DNA of 64,000 nucleotides from Caenorhabditis remanei (GCF_010183535.1 NC_071330.1:13993717-14057716); one strand, 5' to 3'; shown: positions 10,961-22,012, numbered from the stretch's first letter. Program-made: numbers and translations. The notes: a model not told the origin generated them from the letters alone.

Positions 10961-11344
10961 AATGATGCTAGAAGGATGCTGACCCCCAGACACCTACTTT
11001 AGTAGAAATAGAAAACATGGTTATTCTTTGTATAAAAATTCTCAAAAAAACCCTGAAAAGTAGGTTTTTTAAAATGAAATTTATAAAATTTGACAAGCCA
11101 CTTTATTTAAAGTGGATGACAGTCTGGGAAGCTTTATAGATTTATTCAAAACTTTTCAGATTTTGTGACTAAAAAAATTAGAAAAACAACAGGTCAACAA
11201 CAACAATAAAAAAGTGGGAGATGAAAAGAAAAATTGAGATCTGGATTCATGAAATCGTTTAGATGTTCACGAGGTGTACCGTTTCCTGGTTGATTCTAAA
11301 ATAAGTAACGATATTTTCATATTCTTCATTTTATTTCACCTGTA

Positions 11345-11550
11345 GATCAAATACCTATTTTCAGCATTCAAATTATATTTTTCCCCAAAAATCTCTCATC
11401 TGGCGTGTCTTTGGCGCATTTTGTTGAAACTCAAGCTTCTAGACCTCCAAACTACTAATGCGACTCTACTTATCTGACGTACTTTTAGTATATTTATATA
11501 TTATATAAAGTATATATTATATATAGAAATAGTATATTTATTAGTATTAT
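11345..11550. other. AT-rich low-complexity stretch
   Basis: Contains TATA/ATAT runs near 11490-11550 and one weak family C motif near 11400. I see no gene in it. Confidence -1.
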
Positions 11551-11555
11551 AATTA

Positions 11556-12258
11556 TTATTTGACTTCCGGAACATCAATCTGCAATAGGACATCTATGCC
11601 GAATGTGTTGTGGGAAGTATCCTGCGCCCAGAAAAATGCCTCCTCAAATGCCTTTTTCGTTTCCTTTATATTGACTGTACGTGGAGTATCGGAGATTCCT
11701 CTATTTTCGTAGAAATGATTGATTGTACAATCTTTCTCATCAATAAGAAGTTCCACGTTCTTTTCTTTCTGATACCTCTGAAAATTTTAAATTTTTCAGT
11801 GTTATCATAATGAAATTACTTTCAGCACTACGGTTAAAATAACAACTTACATAATTGAAAACAATCTTCTCCGACTTCTCGATCTGGACTTGTACCACTT
11901 TAATTTCTAATACTAGGAATGTGGAAAGCAACACAGTCCTGAAATTATACATTTGTGAAATTATCAAATTAAACTTTCAAATCACCAGAAGTTGTTTTCC
12001 TTTTCAAGAAGCTTGCATTGGAAGTTACGCTCAGGGACAGCTGTTTCAATACTGGTCAGTTCTCCCATGCTTTCAATCCAATTGATGAAATATTCGGAAA
12101 GGTGACCATCAGATGAATAATCTCAGCAATGAATTGCAAGCTTTCACAAGTTATTTAGATTATACCTATAAGGTCAACAGAATGGATTGGACTGAGTTCC
12201 AGGGATGTGTTGTCAAACAACGGATAATACCAATCAAGTCCTCCATAGATGTGTGGAG
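11556..12258 (-). pseudogene. Unrecognised Caenorhabditis-type gene, 3' exons, one phase break
   Basis: Function not recognised. Minus-strand exons: 12258-12166 (HIYGGLDWYYPLFDN), 12121-11986 (HLSEYFINWIESMGE), 11938-11851 (VLLSTFLVLEIKVVQVQ) and 11775-11556 (ELLIDEKDCTINHF to DVPEVK). The first three join in frame. The 44-base first intron ends in the unusual acceptor TTGCTGAG; it is supported because it keeps the frame over a real-looking sequence. The last junction is out of phase by one base, so the final 67 codons need an indel. No start exon is seen, and family C repeats begin just upstream at 12290. It may be a truncated copy or a gene with far-off 5' exons. Confidence -1.
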
Positions 12259-12289
12259 CTGAAAATTTTAAATACCGTAAAAACTGTAG

Positions 12290-13070
12290 TAGAAGCACCC
12301 CTTTATTTGAGGCGGCCCTCTAATAGAGGCGCACCTTAATACGGCTGAAAATTTTGGTTTTTCAGCTGTTTTGGACTCTAAAACACATATTTTCTAAATA
12401 AATTTCGGAAAACTGGCACCGTTTGAATCATCGGGGGTAAAATGTTATGTTATATTTTCAAATTTTCATGTCTGGCGCACCTCAGACGCGTTATTTAGCG
12501 CTTATAGGTTTCAAACCTTGGATTTTGTTGAAAATTCGGTCAAAATTGCTCATTTTTAGCCATTTTCCGCACTTAAAATGTATTTTTCCCAATAAATCTC
12601 TCATCTGGCGTGTCTTCGGCGCGTTTAATTGAAACTCAAAAAAATAAATTTTCTTCGGTTTTGAAACCTTTCAAAAATTCAAAAAAAAAAAAATTTCGTC
12701 GGAAAATCCGGTGGTTTTCGAAGAAAAAAAGAAAAAAAAAGAAGTTTTTTACACTGCAAATGACTCAAAAATGTTGTTTTCAATCGGAAAAATGCAAAAA
12801 TTGGCTGAATATTGTAGTTGTTCAGGTGTTTTGGACGTTAAATCACAAAAAGCCCCACTAAAAATCACTAGAAATCGCTATTTTCAGCATTCAAATTATA
12901 TTTTTCCCCAAAAAACTCTCATCTGGCGTGTCTTTGGCGCGTTTTGTTGTACCTCAAGCGTCTAGACCTTCATACCCCTCGTGTTATTCTACTTATCTGG
13001 CGTACCTCTGACGCGTTTTCATTTTCAATAAGTTGTTTTTCTTGCAATTGCGAAATACCCCGTTTGGAAG
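12290..13070. repeat. Family C repeat cluster
   Basis: At least four motif copies (near 12475, 12605, 12920, 12998) with CTCATCTGGCGTGTCTTCGG variants and AT-rich spacers shared with 9.6-10.06 kb. Confidence -1.
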
Positions 13071-13074
13071 CCTA

Positions 13075-13760
13075 TTTTATTGATTTTCAGCTATAAAAAT
13101 CTCATTTCTTACCTTCAGAATCCTCCGAAACATCCAAAAGCTACAAATAAAAGAAATAAATGTTAGAATTCAAATAAAATAAGGAGAAAATTGTTCGAAA
13201 GCCATTCCGGGAGGCTCTCTTGACACAGAATGATGGAAAAATGTGGGGAGAGGAGAGAGGGGTGTCTTTGTGTCTGTGTCTCTGTGTGACCTTTCTCACA
13301 TTTTGATATAAACTTACTTCTGGTAGTGTCATGCCCGTAACGTTCTTTGTGTTCTTATGACGTAAATCCCTTTTCTAGCACCTTCCATATAGTGACCAGC
13401 TCCCGGTACTGACTGATAAGACATTTGTATTTAACCCCTGTTACCGACCAGTTTTGGTCGGTTCTCTTATCCATGTTTATTGGACATAATGTTGTCTAAG
13501 TGACACTGAATACAGATGATGATACCGCAATGGCTGAAAGAATCTCTATATAACAGTAGCCAGCCGGTGGGACATTACATATCATATCATATTACATATA
13601 ATATATCATACATCAAAGGGTAAGAGTGACCGTTTACACATTATGGGGCGGGGTGTCTTTGTGCCTATGTGTCTCTTTGTTTATGTGGCTTCTCCCTATT
13701 CTAAACGCATTCCTGCCAGGTGTCCTGTTTAATGCCGATTTAAAGAATGATGCTAGAAGG
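13075..13760 (+). repeat. Family G repeat, split copy
   Basis: The first part (13075-13330) reaches TGTGTGACCTTTCTCAC. About 220 bases of unrelated sequence follow, including ACCGACCAGTTTTGGTCGGT (a short hairpin near 13442). The tail then resumes at 13555 (CAGCCGGTGGGACATTACAT). Confidence -1.
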
Positions 13761-14580
13761 ATGCTGACCCCCAGACACCTACTTTAGTAGAAATAGAAAA
13801 CATGGTTATTCTTTGTATAAAAATTCTCAAAAAACCCTGAAAAATAGGTTTTTTTAAAATGAAATTTATAAAATTCGACAAGCCACTTTATCTAAAGTGG
13901 ATGACAATCAGGGATGTGCGGAAATAAAAGTTTCGGAAGTTTCGGAAATTCCGGAAATCATTGTTTAGCCGGCCCGTCATTTGACAAGTATGATAAATTT
14001 TGATGCTGAAAACAATAATTTTCAATTAATTGCAATAAAAACGCATGAAAGATCAGCGGAAGCTGTACTCTATTGAGAAATATGAATATTAAAAACAAAT
14101 AAAATGTGAAAATTCGAATGTTTCGCGAATTATTCGTGAGACCAATGTAATTTTTTCAGCATGTGCGTTTAAAACTACAGTACTGTTTTGTTTCCGAAAT
14201 TCCAGAAATGTTTTTTCGGAAATTTCGGAAACGTTTTCTTTTTTCGAAATAATTTCCGGAAATCGGAAATTTCCGAAAAAATATTTCGGAAATTTTCCAA
14301 CGGAAAAAAAGTTCCGGAAAAAGTCGGAAATTCCGGAAATTTCAGAATTTCCGATTTCCGTTCCGCACATTCCTGATGACAATCTAAGAAGCTTAATAGA
14401 TTTATTCAAAACTTTTCAGATTTTGTGACTTAAAATTAGAAAAACAACACGGTCAACAAACAACAACAATTAAAAATCTGGATTCATGAAGTCGTTTAGA
14501 TGTTCACGAGGTGCACCACTTCCTGCTTGATTCTAAAATAAGGAACGTTTTTTCATATCTTTCATTTTATTTTACCTGTA
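13560..14580 (+). repeat. Low-copy segment, copy 2 of 3
   Basis: Matches 10.80-11.34 kb directly, apart from the 467-bp element inserted at 13909. The corresponding uninterrupted sequence near 11112-11130 (GTGGATGACAGTCTGGGAAG) acts as an empty site. Confidence -1.
13909..14375. mobile_element. hAT-like element with TTTCCGGAAAT arrays
   Basis: Ends CAGGGATGTGCGGAA and CCGCACATTCCTG are imperfectly inverted. The exact duplication ATGACAAT is at 13901-13908 and 14376-14383. The interior repeats GGAAATTTCCGGAAA-like units. Copies 1 and 3 of the host segment lack it, which fixes the borders. Confidence -1.
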
Positions 14581-14715
14581 GTTCAAATCGGAATTGTAGT
14601 AACCGCAACGGTCGATGTTCTACCATTGGTTACCATTGATGATTCATCATTTGTTGATTCATCTCATCGTCATCTTCAGGCTGTGCATCTGGACGTTGAG
14701 TTTGTTGTTGATTCG
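14470..14715 (-). pseudogene. Two-exon gene tail belonging to the low-copy segment
   Basis: Exon 14715-14576 reads QTQRPDAQPEDDDEMNQQMM, then an in-frame stop, then MVEHRPLRLLQFRFELQ. Exon 14532-14470 reads GSGAPREHLNDFMNPDF and stops. The two join in phase across GTAAAAT...TTTTAG. The Gln-rich, acidic sequence is not recognised. The internal stop follows a local duplication of CAATGGTA, which looks like decay. Confidence -1.
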
Positions 14716-14788
14716 CTAGAAAATTAGAATTTTCAGACTAATGTTGCATTAAAAACACAAATTTTGTGTCTATCTGGTTATCTGGTAT

Positions 14789-14893
14789 GCCTCATACTTG
14801 CAAACCGGGCCGAAATGGGGCCTACACGGGCCGGCTCGTAACTCGCGTCGAACTCAATATTATGAACTGAAAAATATACCAAAATGTAGATCT
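14789..14893. mobile_element. Truncated copy of the CATACTTG hAT-like family
   Basis: CATACTTGCAAACCGGGCCG opens it, followed by GTAACTCGCGTCGAACTC and AAATATACCAAAATGTAGAT. These match one half of the 27029-27386 element. The other end is missing. Confidence -1.
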
Positions 14894-15282
14894 GAAATAA
14901 AATGAAGAATATGAAAATATCGTTACTTATTTTAGAATCAACCAGGAAACGGTACACCTCGTGAACATCTAAACGACTTCATGAATCCAGATCTCAACTT
15001 TTCTTTTCATCTTCTATTTTTCTTATTGTTTTTGTTGACCTGTTGTTTTTCTAATTTTTTAGTCACAAAATCTGAAAAGTTTTGAATAAATCTATTAAGC
15101 TTCTTAAATTGTCATCCACTTTAGGTAAAATCATATTGTGGCTTGTCGAGTTTTATAAATTTCATTTTAAAAAACCTACTTTTCAGGGTTTTTTGAAAAT
15201 TTTCATAAGAATGGCCATGTTTTCTATTTCTACTAAACCGCGCCAAACATTTCACTGTCAGTAGGCGCCTGGGGGTCAGCAC

Positions 15283-15659
15283 CAGAGATGTCGGGAAGTG
15301 AAAATTATCTTATCCGGAAGTTGGAAGTGATTTTTCACGTCAGGAAGTCGGAAGTCAGAAGTCGGAAGTGAAATTTCTTATTCGGAAGTCGGAAGTCGGA
15401 AGTAGATTTTTTTGCAAAAGTTTAAAAACTCCAAGAGAAAAGATCAAAATTCGGAAAAATTGGTGTTTTTGTCAGAAAAAAAAATCATATTTTCTGTCCT
15501 TTTAGACCATTTTTCCAGGTATTTCTGTCATATGTACTCTTCGTAAATTCCACAGTTATGAAATGACGAGAGTCGGATGTAACTTTCCTTATCCGGAAGT
15601 CGGAAGTTGGAAGTGAAGAAAACCCCGGTAGTTGGAAGTCGGAATTCCCGACAACACTG
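15283..15659. mobile_element. hAT-like element with TTCCGAC heptamers
   Basis: Ends CAGAGATGTCGGGAA and TTCCCGACAACACTG are inverted with two mismatches. The exact duplication GTCAGCAC is at 15275-15282 and 15660-15667. Heptamer arrays flank a unique centre with ATTCCACAGTTATGAAATG, also seen near 31370. Confidence -1.
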
Positions 15660-15719
15660 GTCAGCACTTCTAACATCATTCTTTAAATCGGCATGAAACA
15701 CGACACCTGACATTAAAAA

Positions 15720-16150
15720 CGATTAGAATAGGGAGAAGCCAAATAAACAAATAGACACATAGGCACAAAGCCACCCCCCCCCCCCCATAATGTTTAAAAG
15801 GTCACACCTAAACATCATACCCCTTGATATGTATATGATATATGATTTGCAATATGATATGTAATGTCCCGCTCCCGGCTGACTATCTGACAGGAGTATG
15901 TTTATATTCAAAAAGTGAGAAAGGTCACACGGAGACACAGACACAAAGACACCCCAACCCTCTTCTCTCTCTTTCTGCTTCCCCATTTTTCCATCAGTCG
16001 TGTATTCAAGATAGCCTACTGAATGGCTTGTCGACCAATCGTCTCCCTATTTTTTGTAAATTCTAATATTTATTTCTTTTATTTGAAGTTTGTCGATGTT
16101 TTGGAGGATTCTGAAGGTAAGAAATGAGATTTTTATAGCTAAAAATCAAT
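15720..16150 (-). repeat. Family G repeat, inverted copy
   Basis: Carries a 13-base C run at 15774-15786, the complement of the G run in plus copies. It ends in GGATTCTGAAGGTAAGAAAT and the hairpin TTTTTATAGCTAAAAA. Confidence -1.
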
Positions 16151-16360
16151 AAAATCGGTTTCAAACCACCTATTTCGTAATCGCAAGAAAAATAACTTAT
16201 TGAAATTGAAAACGCGTCAAAGGTGCGCAGCTGAAAAACAAAAATGTTCAGCCAAATTTTGCATTTTTCAATTGAAAACGGCATTTTTGAGTCATTTTCA
16301 GAGTAAAACTCGACTCTTCCAATGAAATCTAAAACTTTGAATCATTTTCAGCAGCAACAC

Positions 16361-17260
16361 ATGACTGGTTTTGAAGGAATGGGAGTGCGATTTCCAACAA
16401 ATGAACGGACAACATTCCTGAAGCCGGCAGAACTCAAATCGTTGTTCATCGTCAACTTTGACCGAAATTTCAGAGGAATTGAGTAAGTCTTTGTTATTAA
16501 CATATTTTCCGAAGGCCCGGGTACTTGGCGCCAAAGTTCAAAGTTCTTTTTTTTGAATTTTGAAAAATGTTTACATTTTTGATGAAAAATTGATAAGATT
16601 TCAAAAATAATTGTTTACGACCCGACCCGGGAATTCGGGTATAAACAAGGCAGATAGTTGCTTTGAAAGGTTTATCAGTGTATAGTTTCTTTTATTCTTC
16701 ACAATCTATGTAAAAAACGTTTCGAAAAAGTTCGTATTATCTGAAAAATCGGATCAAAACTGAGAAAGGAGTATTTCTCTGACAGGCCAGACAGTGAGAA
16801 AGAGGGAGGAGGCAGCTGTGCATAGATGTTAGAATTGTACATTTAGAATATTATATATTTTCAAAGTTATGCGTAAACTTTAAATTTGATAGTCGTGTTT
16901 TGCTAGTTGCGAATTTGAGAGCTTTTCATTGTAATCACTGATAACTTTTGATGGACAAAACGGTTCTGAAGTACAAAACGAATCTTCAGATTTAACATAC
17001 AATTCCAACAAAATTTTTTTTTAACAAGCAGGAAGCCTTTGAGCCATTGTCAAAGCTCTTTATGTACCACTAACAACACTTTTCAACTAGTTCAGCGGTA
17101 CTACGTATCTATTATAATCTCCTAATGATTTTTTACTATTCCAAACTTTGAAATTTATGTTTCTTCTTACAGATACGTTTATCAACGAGTTGCACCATGT
17201 CAAAGCCCCCGTCCAAACCAATGGAACCCATGGGATATCCGTGCCTCACTCTACTTTTAG
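16361..17260 (+). CDS. Candidate small two-exon gene overlapping the FBXC start
   Basis: Exon 1 begins after acceptor CATTTTCAG (exon from 16352); ATG at 16361 opens MTGFEGMGVRFPTNERTTF and runs to 16482 (donor GTAAGT). Exon 2, after CTTCTTACAG at 17173, joins in phase and reads YVYQRVAPCQSP, then PNQWNPWDIRASLYF, stopping at 17260. The product is about 69 residues and not recognised. Exon 2 is also the first exon of the FBXC gene in another frame. Exon 1 has a duplicate at 10346-10216. Either splicing really joins these exons, or exon 1 is stranded and the second frame is chance; I cannot tell which. Confidence -1.
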
Positions 17261-18430
17261 GGAAGCTTAGTTTTGTGAAACGGTCAGCTTTTAGAAACAT
17301 TTCAATTCAGAGCAGGGCTGGGTAAATTGTTTGAGCGGTTATTTGAAACGTGCAATATTTAAAACATGCTACAACTATTAATAGGTAATCCAACAAATAA
17401 GGAAACAACTCAAACAAACTGCCCAGCCCTGATTTAAAGTACACGATGGCTCAAAATGAATACGTTCAAACTCAAGGAAAACCCTTATTTTTGTTTCAGA
17501 AAACAACTATATCTAGCTTGCCCAGCTATTCGGAAACAAGAAGACACAATTCCATACAACTTCGAAAGAATTGAGATTGGTTCGAGCGTGATCAAAATTG
17601 ATAAATTGAATGTCAAGGTTTCTTATGACGAAATATGGCAAACCAATTGTTGTGAATGGTATGATAATGGAGATAAGGAGAAAACAACTGCACTACCAGA
17701 AAAAATGTCAGTGGAAGATGCAGCTGAGAAACTTTTCATGTTTTATATGAATAGACCAGGAACCAACATCAAAAAATTCATAATCAAGGTAAGCTTTTGT
17801 ACTTTACGAAGGTTTTACCACAAAAACAGTATTTTTCAGGGAACCCGCGTTTTTCTTCCAAAATGCATTCCTTTAAACATTGAAAAACTTAATTTTGGAT
17901 GCAGTAACGATGCACCAGCAGAACGGTACCTGGATCAAAACAACAAAACCGGTCGACCATTTGAAAATATGCAATATTTTTCGTGATGAAGCTGTAAGTG
18001 CTTATTAATGACTGTTTGTAGAGCATTAAATATTAAATTATTCAGATTACAAATTCGAAGAGTGTTTTTGTTGATTTCATTAACTTTGAAGAAGAAAGAG
18101 GAGTTTTTGAAACCATGATGAATTGGAAATGTAAAACACTAAAAGTTCTGGGTGTCCCTTTCGATTCAATGGCTGACCACTGTTTGACGTTGTCCAAGAC
18201 CAAACTTCCAATCGGATATTCTTTCATATTTGTTCACGAAATAACTTATCTGGAAGATTTTACTATTGATGGGCTCGGGATGAAGATAAAGGGCAGGAAA
18301 ACTTTTTGGAACAGAAGGTGACTTCTTCAAAATTCAAATTTCTGCGATATTTCATAAAATGTCTGAAAATTTCAGAAAATGTGCGACTATCACGATGGAT
18401 GATTCAACCGAGTTCAACGTCCATTATTGA
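17197..18430 (+). pseudogene. FBXC-family (DUF3557) F-box-type gene with one frame break
   Basis: FBXC proteins are thought to be substrate adaptors for SCF ubiquitin ligases. Exons: 17197-17282, 17500-17788, 17840-17993, 18046-18317 and 18376-18430, all with GT/AG borders. Residues include GYPCLTLLLGKLSFVKR, YLACPAIRKQEDTIPYNFER, AAEKLFMFYMNRPG, KCIPLNIEKLNFGC and, at the end, ATITMDDSTEFNVHY. These give the DUF3557 order. All junctions keep phase except within exon 3: its length is one base too long, and the T run at 17977-17981 is where frame PFENMQ gives way to FRDEAITNSK. With four Ts the whole gene is open. AATAAA follows at 18433. Intron 1 holds the hAT-like element 17313-17431. Family call firm; whether the break is real or an assembly error is open. 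Confidence -1.
17313..17431. mobile_element. Short hAT-like element in FBXC intron 1
   Basis: Ends CAGGGCTGGGTAAATTGTTT and its imperfect complement finishing GCCCAGCCCTG; length 119 bp. Flanks ATTCAGAG (17305-17312) and ATTTAAAG (17432-17439) match at six of eight positions, so the duplication is older or doubtful. The intron still has intact splice sites. Confidence -1.
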
Positions 18431-18435
18431 AAAAT

Positions 18436-19020
18436 AAAGGAAATAAGAGCTCCTTCTGCAGCGATACAACATCCAGGATTGTGCGAAAGCTGAAAAAAAA
18501 GTGTTAAAACTTGCATAATAAAATGGAATTCCTTACTTTGTTTCCAATTTTGCGATTTCAACACAGATATCTCCAACAAGATCCGGAATTTTCTTCTCCT
18601 CGATAGACTTGTTGATCACATCACTCATGTCTTGAAGTTTTGAAAGCACATCCTGTTGGGACGTCTCTGTTTTTTTCGGGAAGTCCCTCATAAGCATATT
18701 CTCCAAGTTCCCTTATGTGGGCGGCACACTCATTCACCGTTCTTTTCCCTTGTTGAACGGAGGTTAATTCCTGCTGAGAAATTTCCCTGTCAGTTGGGCA
18801 GTCATGCGCGAGCATCATCTAATCATCGAGAATTTCGTGATACAGGGCATTGTACTTTTGGAGTGCCGTTCCTGATAGGAAGAACGGTAGTAACTCCGTT
18901 CCGGTTTCTCTTGGGATCTCCATCCGGTATACGAGTTTGGCATATTCCTTCAACCATTGGTGAAGATCTGATGATTTTCCTTCGGAGAACTTTTTGATCC
19001 GAGGGCCATTGGGCAACTAT
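18436..19020 (-). pseudogene. Retrotransposon gag-like gene, broken
   Basis: Minus-strand reading near 19016-18819 gives KFSEGKSSDLHQWLKEYAKL and ELLPFFLSGTALQKYNALYH, then a TAG. The same frame continues with QGKRTVNECAAHIRELGEYA and EGLPEKNRDV. This is the pattern of retrotransposon gag (capsid) regions. The frame then shifts near 18660 to VLSKLQDMSDVINKSIEEKK and IPDLVGDICVEIAKLET, and a possible donor GTAAGG lies at 18537. A further exon-like block after TTTTTTCAG (18491) reads towards the FBXC 3' end. With one stop and one shift it cannot make a full protein. No reverse transcriptase or LTR is adjacent. Confidence -1.
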
Positions 19021-19364
19021 CTGAAAATGAAGAATGTATGTATGTTCCAACATTTAATATATGTTCCAACATTTCTAAATATGTTCCAACATTTCTAAAT
19101 GAATATGGGCATTCCTATGATAATAGTCAAAACCCGCGAATTTTCAGTTAGAAAAACGCTCAAAAATTGAAAACGCGCAGTGATGGCCTAACTTTTGGTT
19201 TCTAGGCCACAAAATCAAAAGTTCTTCCCCGTCCATTTTTCTACTGTTTTTTTTCCTTAAAGTACACAGAAAAAATCAAATTTGATAGATTGACAAAACT
19301 GAAAACTTTTTGACGCAGAGAAGCGAGTGTGTCTCGTTGTCTGCGCTCTCTATTTGACTTTAAA

Positions 19365-20015
19365 GATGCGTAACTCAAAAAGGGGCGGAGCTAGAGAAAA
19401 GTAGCCGACTGATAAAATGTAGAGAATTTTTAGGGCTTAGCAGTTTTAATGTGTAATTAGCAGTTTTCACGAAGCTCCGCCCACTTTTAAGATACAACCG
19501 TTCTAAGGTTAGAGGTGAGAGAGAGGGAGACACAGAGATGCGAGAGTGTCTGACTGTCTGCGTTCTCTTTAGTTTTGGTAAAATATCATATTTTGTGCCT
19601 TTTTCTTTATTTTTTCAATTAAAACCATTCAAAATTCTTTTTAAAAATCTGGAAAATGCTGAAAATTAAGGTTTCTAGGGCACTTTCCTTTATTTTCAGA
19701 ATTCTGATTTTCAGACAGGCGTATCTCAAAAAGGGGCGGAGCTACCAAAAAGTTGTAAATTACAAAAATTTAGAAAACTTTGAGGGCTACATTTTGATAG
19801 TTAATGATTTTTAGGTGGCCTTGCCTAATTTAGAGATATACCGGTTTGAAAAACAGTGTGACTAAAAATAAAAACTCATAATTTCAACAACTCTAACTTT
19901 TTAAATTTTAAATATTTTTCGAAAATTCAAATTATATTTTGTAGCCCTTGAAATGTTCTATTGTTTATTAGTTAAAAACTTTTTTCTAGCTCCGCCCCTT
20001 CTTGGGATACACCCA
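19365..20015. repeat. Family P repeats, compound unit
   Basis: Two foldback units (about 19365-19510 and 19715-20015) in the same order and spacing as 545-1200 and 6165-6830. Confidence -1.
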
Positions 20016-20149
20016 TTCAAAGTAGGGAGTGAGAGTAGGCAACGAGATATTTTGGTATGCTTTTCAGCTTAAAACGATCATTTTTAAGACCATGTGGTCA
20101 AAACTAATACATTTTATATAAAAAAAAATCTATTAAAACTTACATTTTA

Positions 20150-20500
20150 TAATAAAAACAAAACAAAAAATATTAGAATTCCAGAAAAATCAAATATAAA
20201 ATAATAGTTTCGACATCCATTCAGTAGGATATCTAGGGAGTAATTAAATAATTAAAGATTAGATATTTTAGACATAAATGGGGGAATACATATTATTTCG
20301 AAGTCTATTGCCGGGAAGACCTCTAGTTGTTGTGGGGGGACTGGCTAACCGGGGGACGAGAAAAGGGGGACCGATTCTCTGCGTCTCTCACGCGTCACAC
20401 ACTATTTAATTTTGTTTTCTCCTTCCATCTCTTATGTCCGCTGAGTGTGGGTCGAGGGAGGGGAGGGGGGGGGGGGGGGGGGGGGGAGTGGTCGTGTTTT
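20150..20500 (+). repeat. Diverged family G repeat with the longest G run
   Basis: Only AAATATTAGAATTCCAGAAA and CATCCATTCAGTAGGATATC remain recognisable. A run of 22 Gs lies at 20465-20486, the longest homopolymer in the window. Confidence -1.
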
Positions 20501-20599
20501 ATTCATTATCAAAAATTTCTTGAAGTCGCTGTAACTTTTTTCTGGATTGAGAGGCTGAATTGAAATTTATATTTTTGAATTCAGCGCGTTGAGATCTTC

Positions 20600-21240
20600 A
20601 AAATGAGTATAATCATGATGGGTCCCACCACGAAAACTAAAGTAATCATGTTCAATGACCTGGAATACTTTCTTATTTTTTATTAAATTGAATAATTTTT
20701 GTGTTCAGCTCTGTTTTAAGTACACAAATGTTATTGGTAGAACAAAACGTTGATTCCAAAAAGCTCACAAAAAAGTTTTTTGGATTTAGAACGACCCCTG
20801 AATGTCACTAACTTGTCCCAATTTGAGCAGAGTGATTTGAAATTATAATTTTTGAATTCAGTACTTTAAGACCTTTCAAATGAGTATAATAATGACTATA
20901 ATTGATCTGTAGCCACCAAAAAATCTGGGTTACTGTAACAGAAGTCGGTCGGGCCGGGCCGGTAGAGAAAGTTCCCGGCCCGGAGTCAAAAATGAGCACA
21001 ATTTTTTCACAAAATTTTTCGAAATTTTTTGAAATTTTCATCAAAAATAGTCAAAAATCCTATGTACACTTGAGTTTTATCGATATGTAAAAACGTTGTC
21101 GAAAATTCGACTTTTTTGCGAAGAAATAATAAAAAAATTCAAAAAAATTCAACCGGGCCGGGCCGGTGAAAATTCTCGGAGATCTTCTAAATGAGTATAG
21201 TCATGTCTGGGTCTGAAAATTGTATTATGGGACCTTGGGT
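20600..21240. repeat. Mixed repeat debris
   Basis: Half of the GGGTCCCACCACGAAAACTA foldback family (near 20618-20650), a second ATGAGTATAATAATGACTAT half (20879), and a block with GGGCCGGGCCGG at 20951 and 21154. The last resembles the 3947-4246 element but has no visible ends. I see no gene. Confidence -1.
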
Positions 21241-21640
21241 CTTGTCACGAAAGTTCACAAAAAGTACTGTAGCGGTCTGAAAATTTGAACTGGAAATTGA
21301 TTTTTTTGCCAGAAATTAGGGTTTTCAGGAAAAACCAGATTTTTTACTCAAAATCTTCAAATTTCTGCTTAAACCCCGATTTTTGGCTAAAAATAACTAT
21401 TCCACTAAAGTTTATTTCGCTTATTTTCACCCAGAATTCGCATTTAACGACTGGCTGGCGCACCTCGGACGCGTTTTTAAATATCTGGTGCATCTGGCCA
21501 ATTTCAGACTCTTTTTTTGTTTTCGATTAGTTTTCAAAATGGAAATTGAGATTTTAAAGAAAAATTCAATCCCAAACTAAAAATGAAAGCTTTTACTTTG
21601 TCTGGCGCACCTTGAACGCGCTTTTTGGAAAATAATGCAT
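21240..21640. repeat. Family C repeat cluster
   Basis: Three motif copies (near 21455, 21490, 21602), all in the same orientation, in AT-rich spacer. Confidence -1.
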
Positions 21641-21828
21641 CTCTCTTGTTCGAGAGGACTACACGACCGCGCGGGAAAAATTTTTTCATCCAGAAGTTCT
21701 TTTGAGTCAGGGGAACGGGAATGAAACCTTTGAAATTAAAATATTATTTTTCTCAATCCAATAAGTTTTTATTTTCAAAGAAAACAAAATAAATGTAAAT
21801 AATTGAGAAAGCCAATTTTCTCAGCCGT

Positions 21829-21985
21829 TTAGTCTTCCTCCTCCCAAATTTCGAAAAGTCTCTCCTTGATCTCCTGGAGAATTCTTCGCCATTCACGGCT
21901 CCGCCTTCAGTATCCTGGAACCCAACGCCTCGACCATCGAGTCGAAAACTCCGTCATCTTCACAATCCAACTTTTCTTAAAAAGA
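21829..21985 (-). pseudogene. Unrecognised C-terminal exon remnant
   Basis: Minus strand reads LDCEDDGVFDSMVEALGSRI in one frame, then REWRRILQEIKERLFEIWEE in another, stopping at 21829. AATAAA appears downstream on the same strand near 21760. The charged, helix-like tail is not recognised. The frame change lies near 21900. Confidence -1.
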
Positions 21986-22012
21986 TAACATGAACTCTCT
22001 GATATTGCATAT

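Larger units (their letters stand above)
10060..11345 (+). repeat. Low-copy segment, copy 1 of 3
   Basis: From CCCGAATTCCCGGG to GAGGTGTACCGTTTCCTGG this segment matches 14.89-16.65 kb in reverse. Its right part also matches 13.56-14.58 kb directly. It contains a family G repeat (10540-10960) and an exon-like block on the minus strand at 10346-10216. That exon is 131 bases long, identical in length and borders to the one at 16352-16482. Confidence -1.
14890..16650 (-). repeat. Low-copy segment, copy 3 of 3 (inverted)
   Basis: Reverse complement of 10.06-11.34 kb, enlarged by the 15283-15659 element. On the plus strand its left end carries an exon (acceptor ATTTTAG at 14943, then GNGTPREHLNDFMNPDLNF). 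This is the homologue of the last exon at 14532-14470. Confidence -1.
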
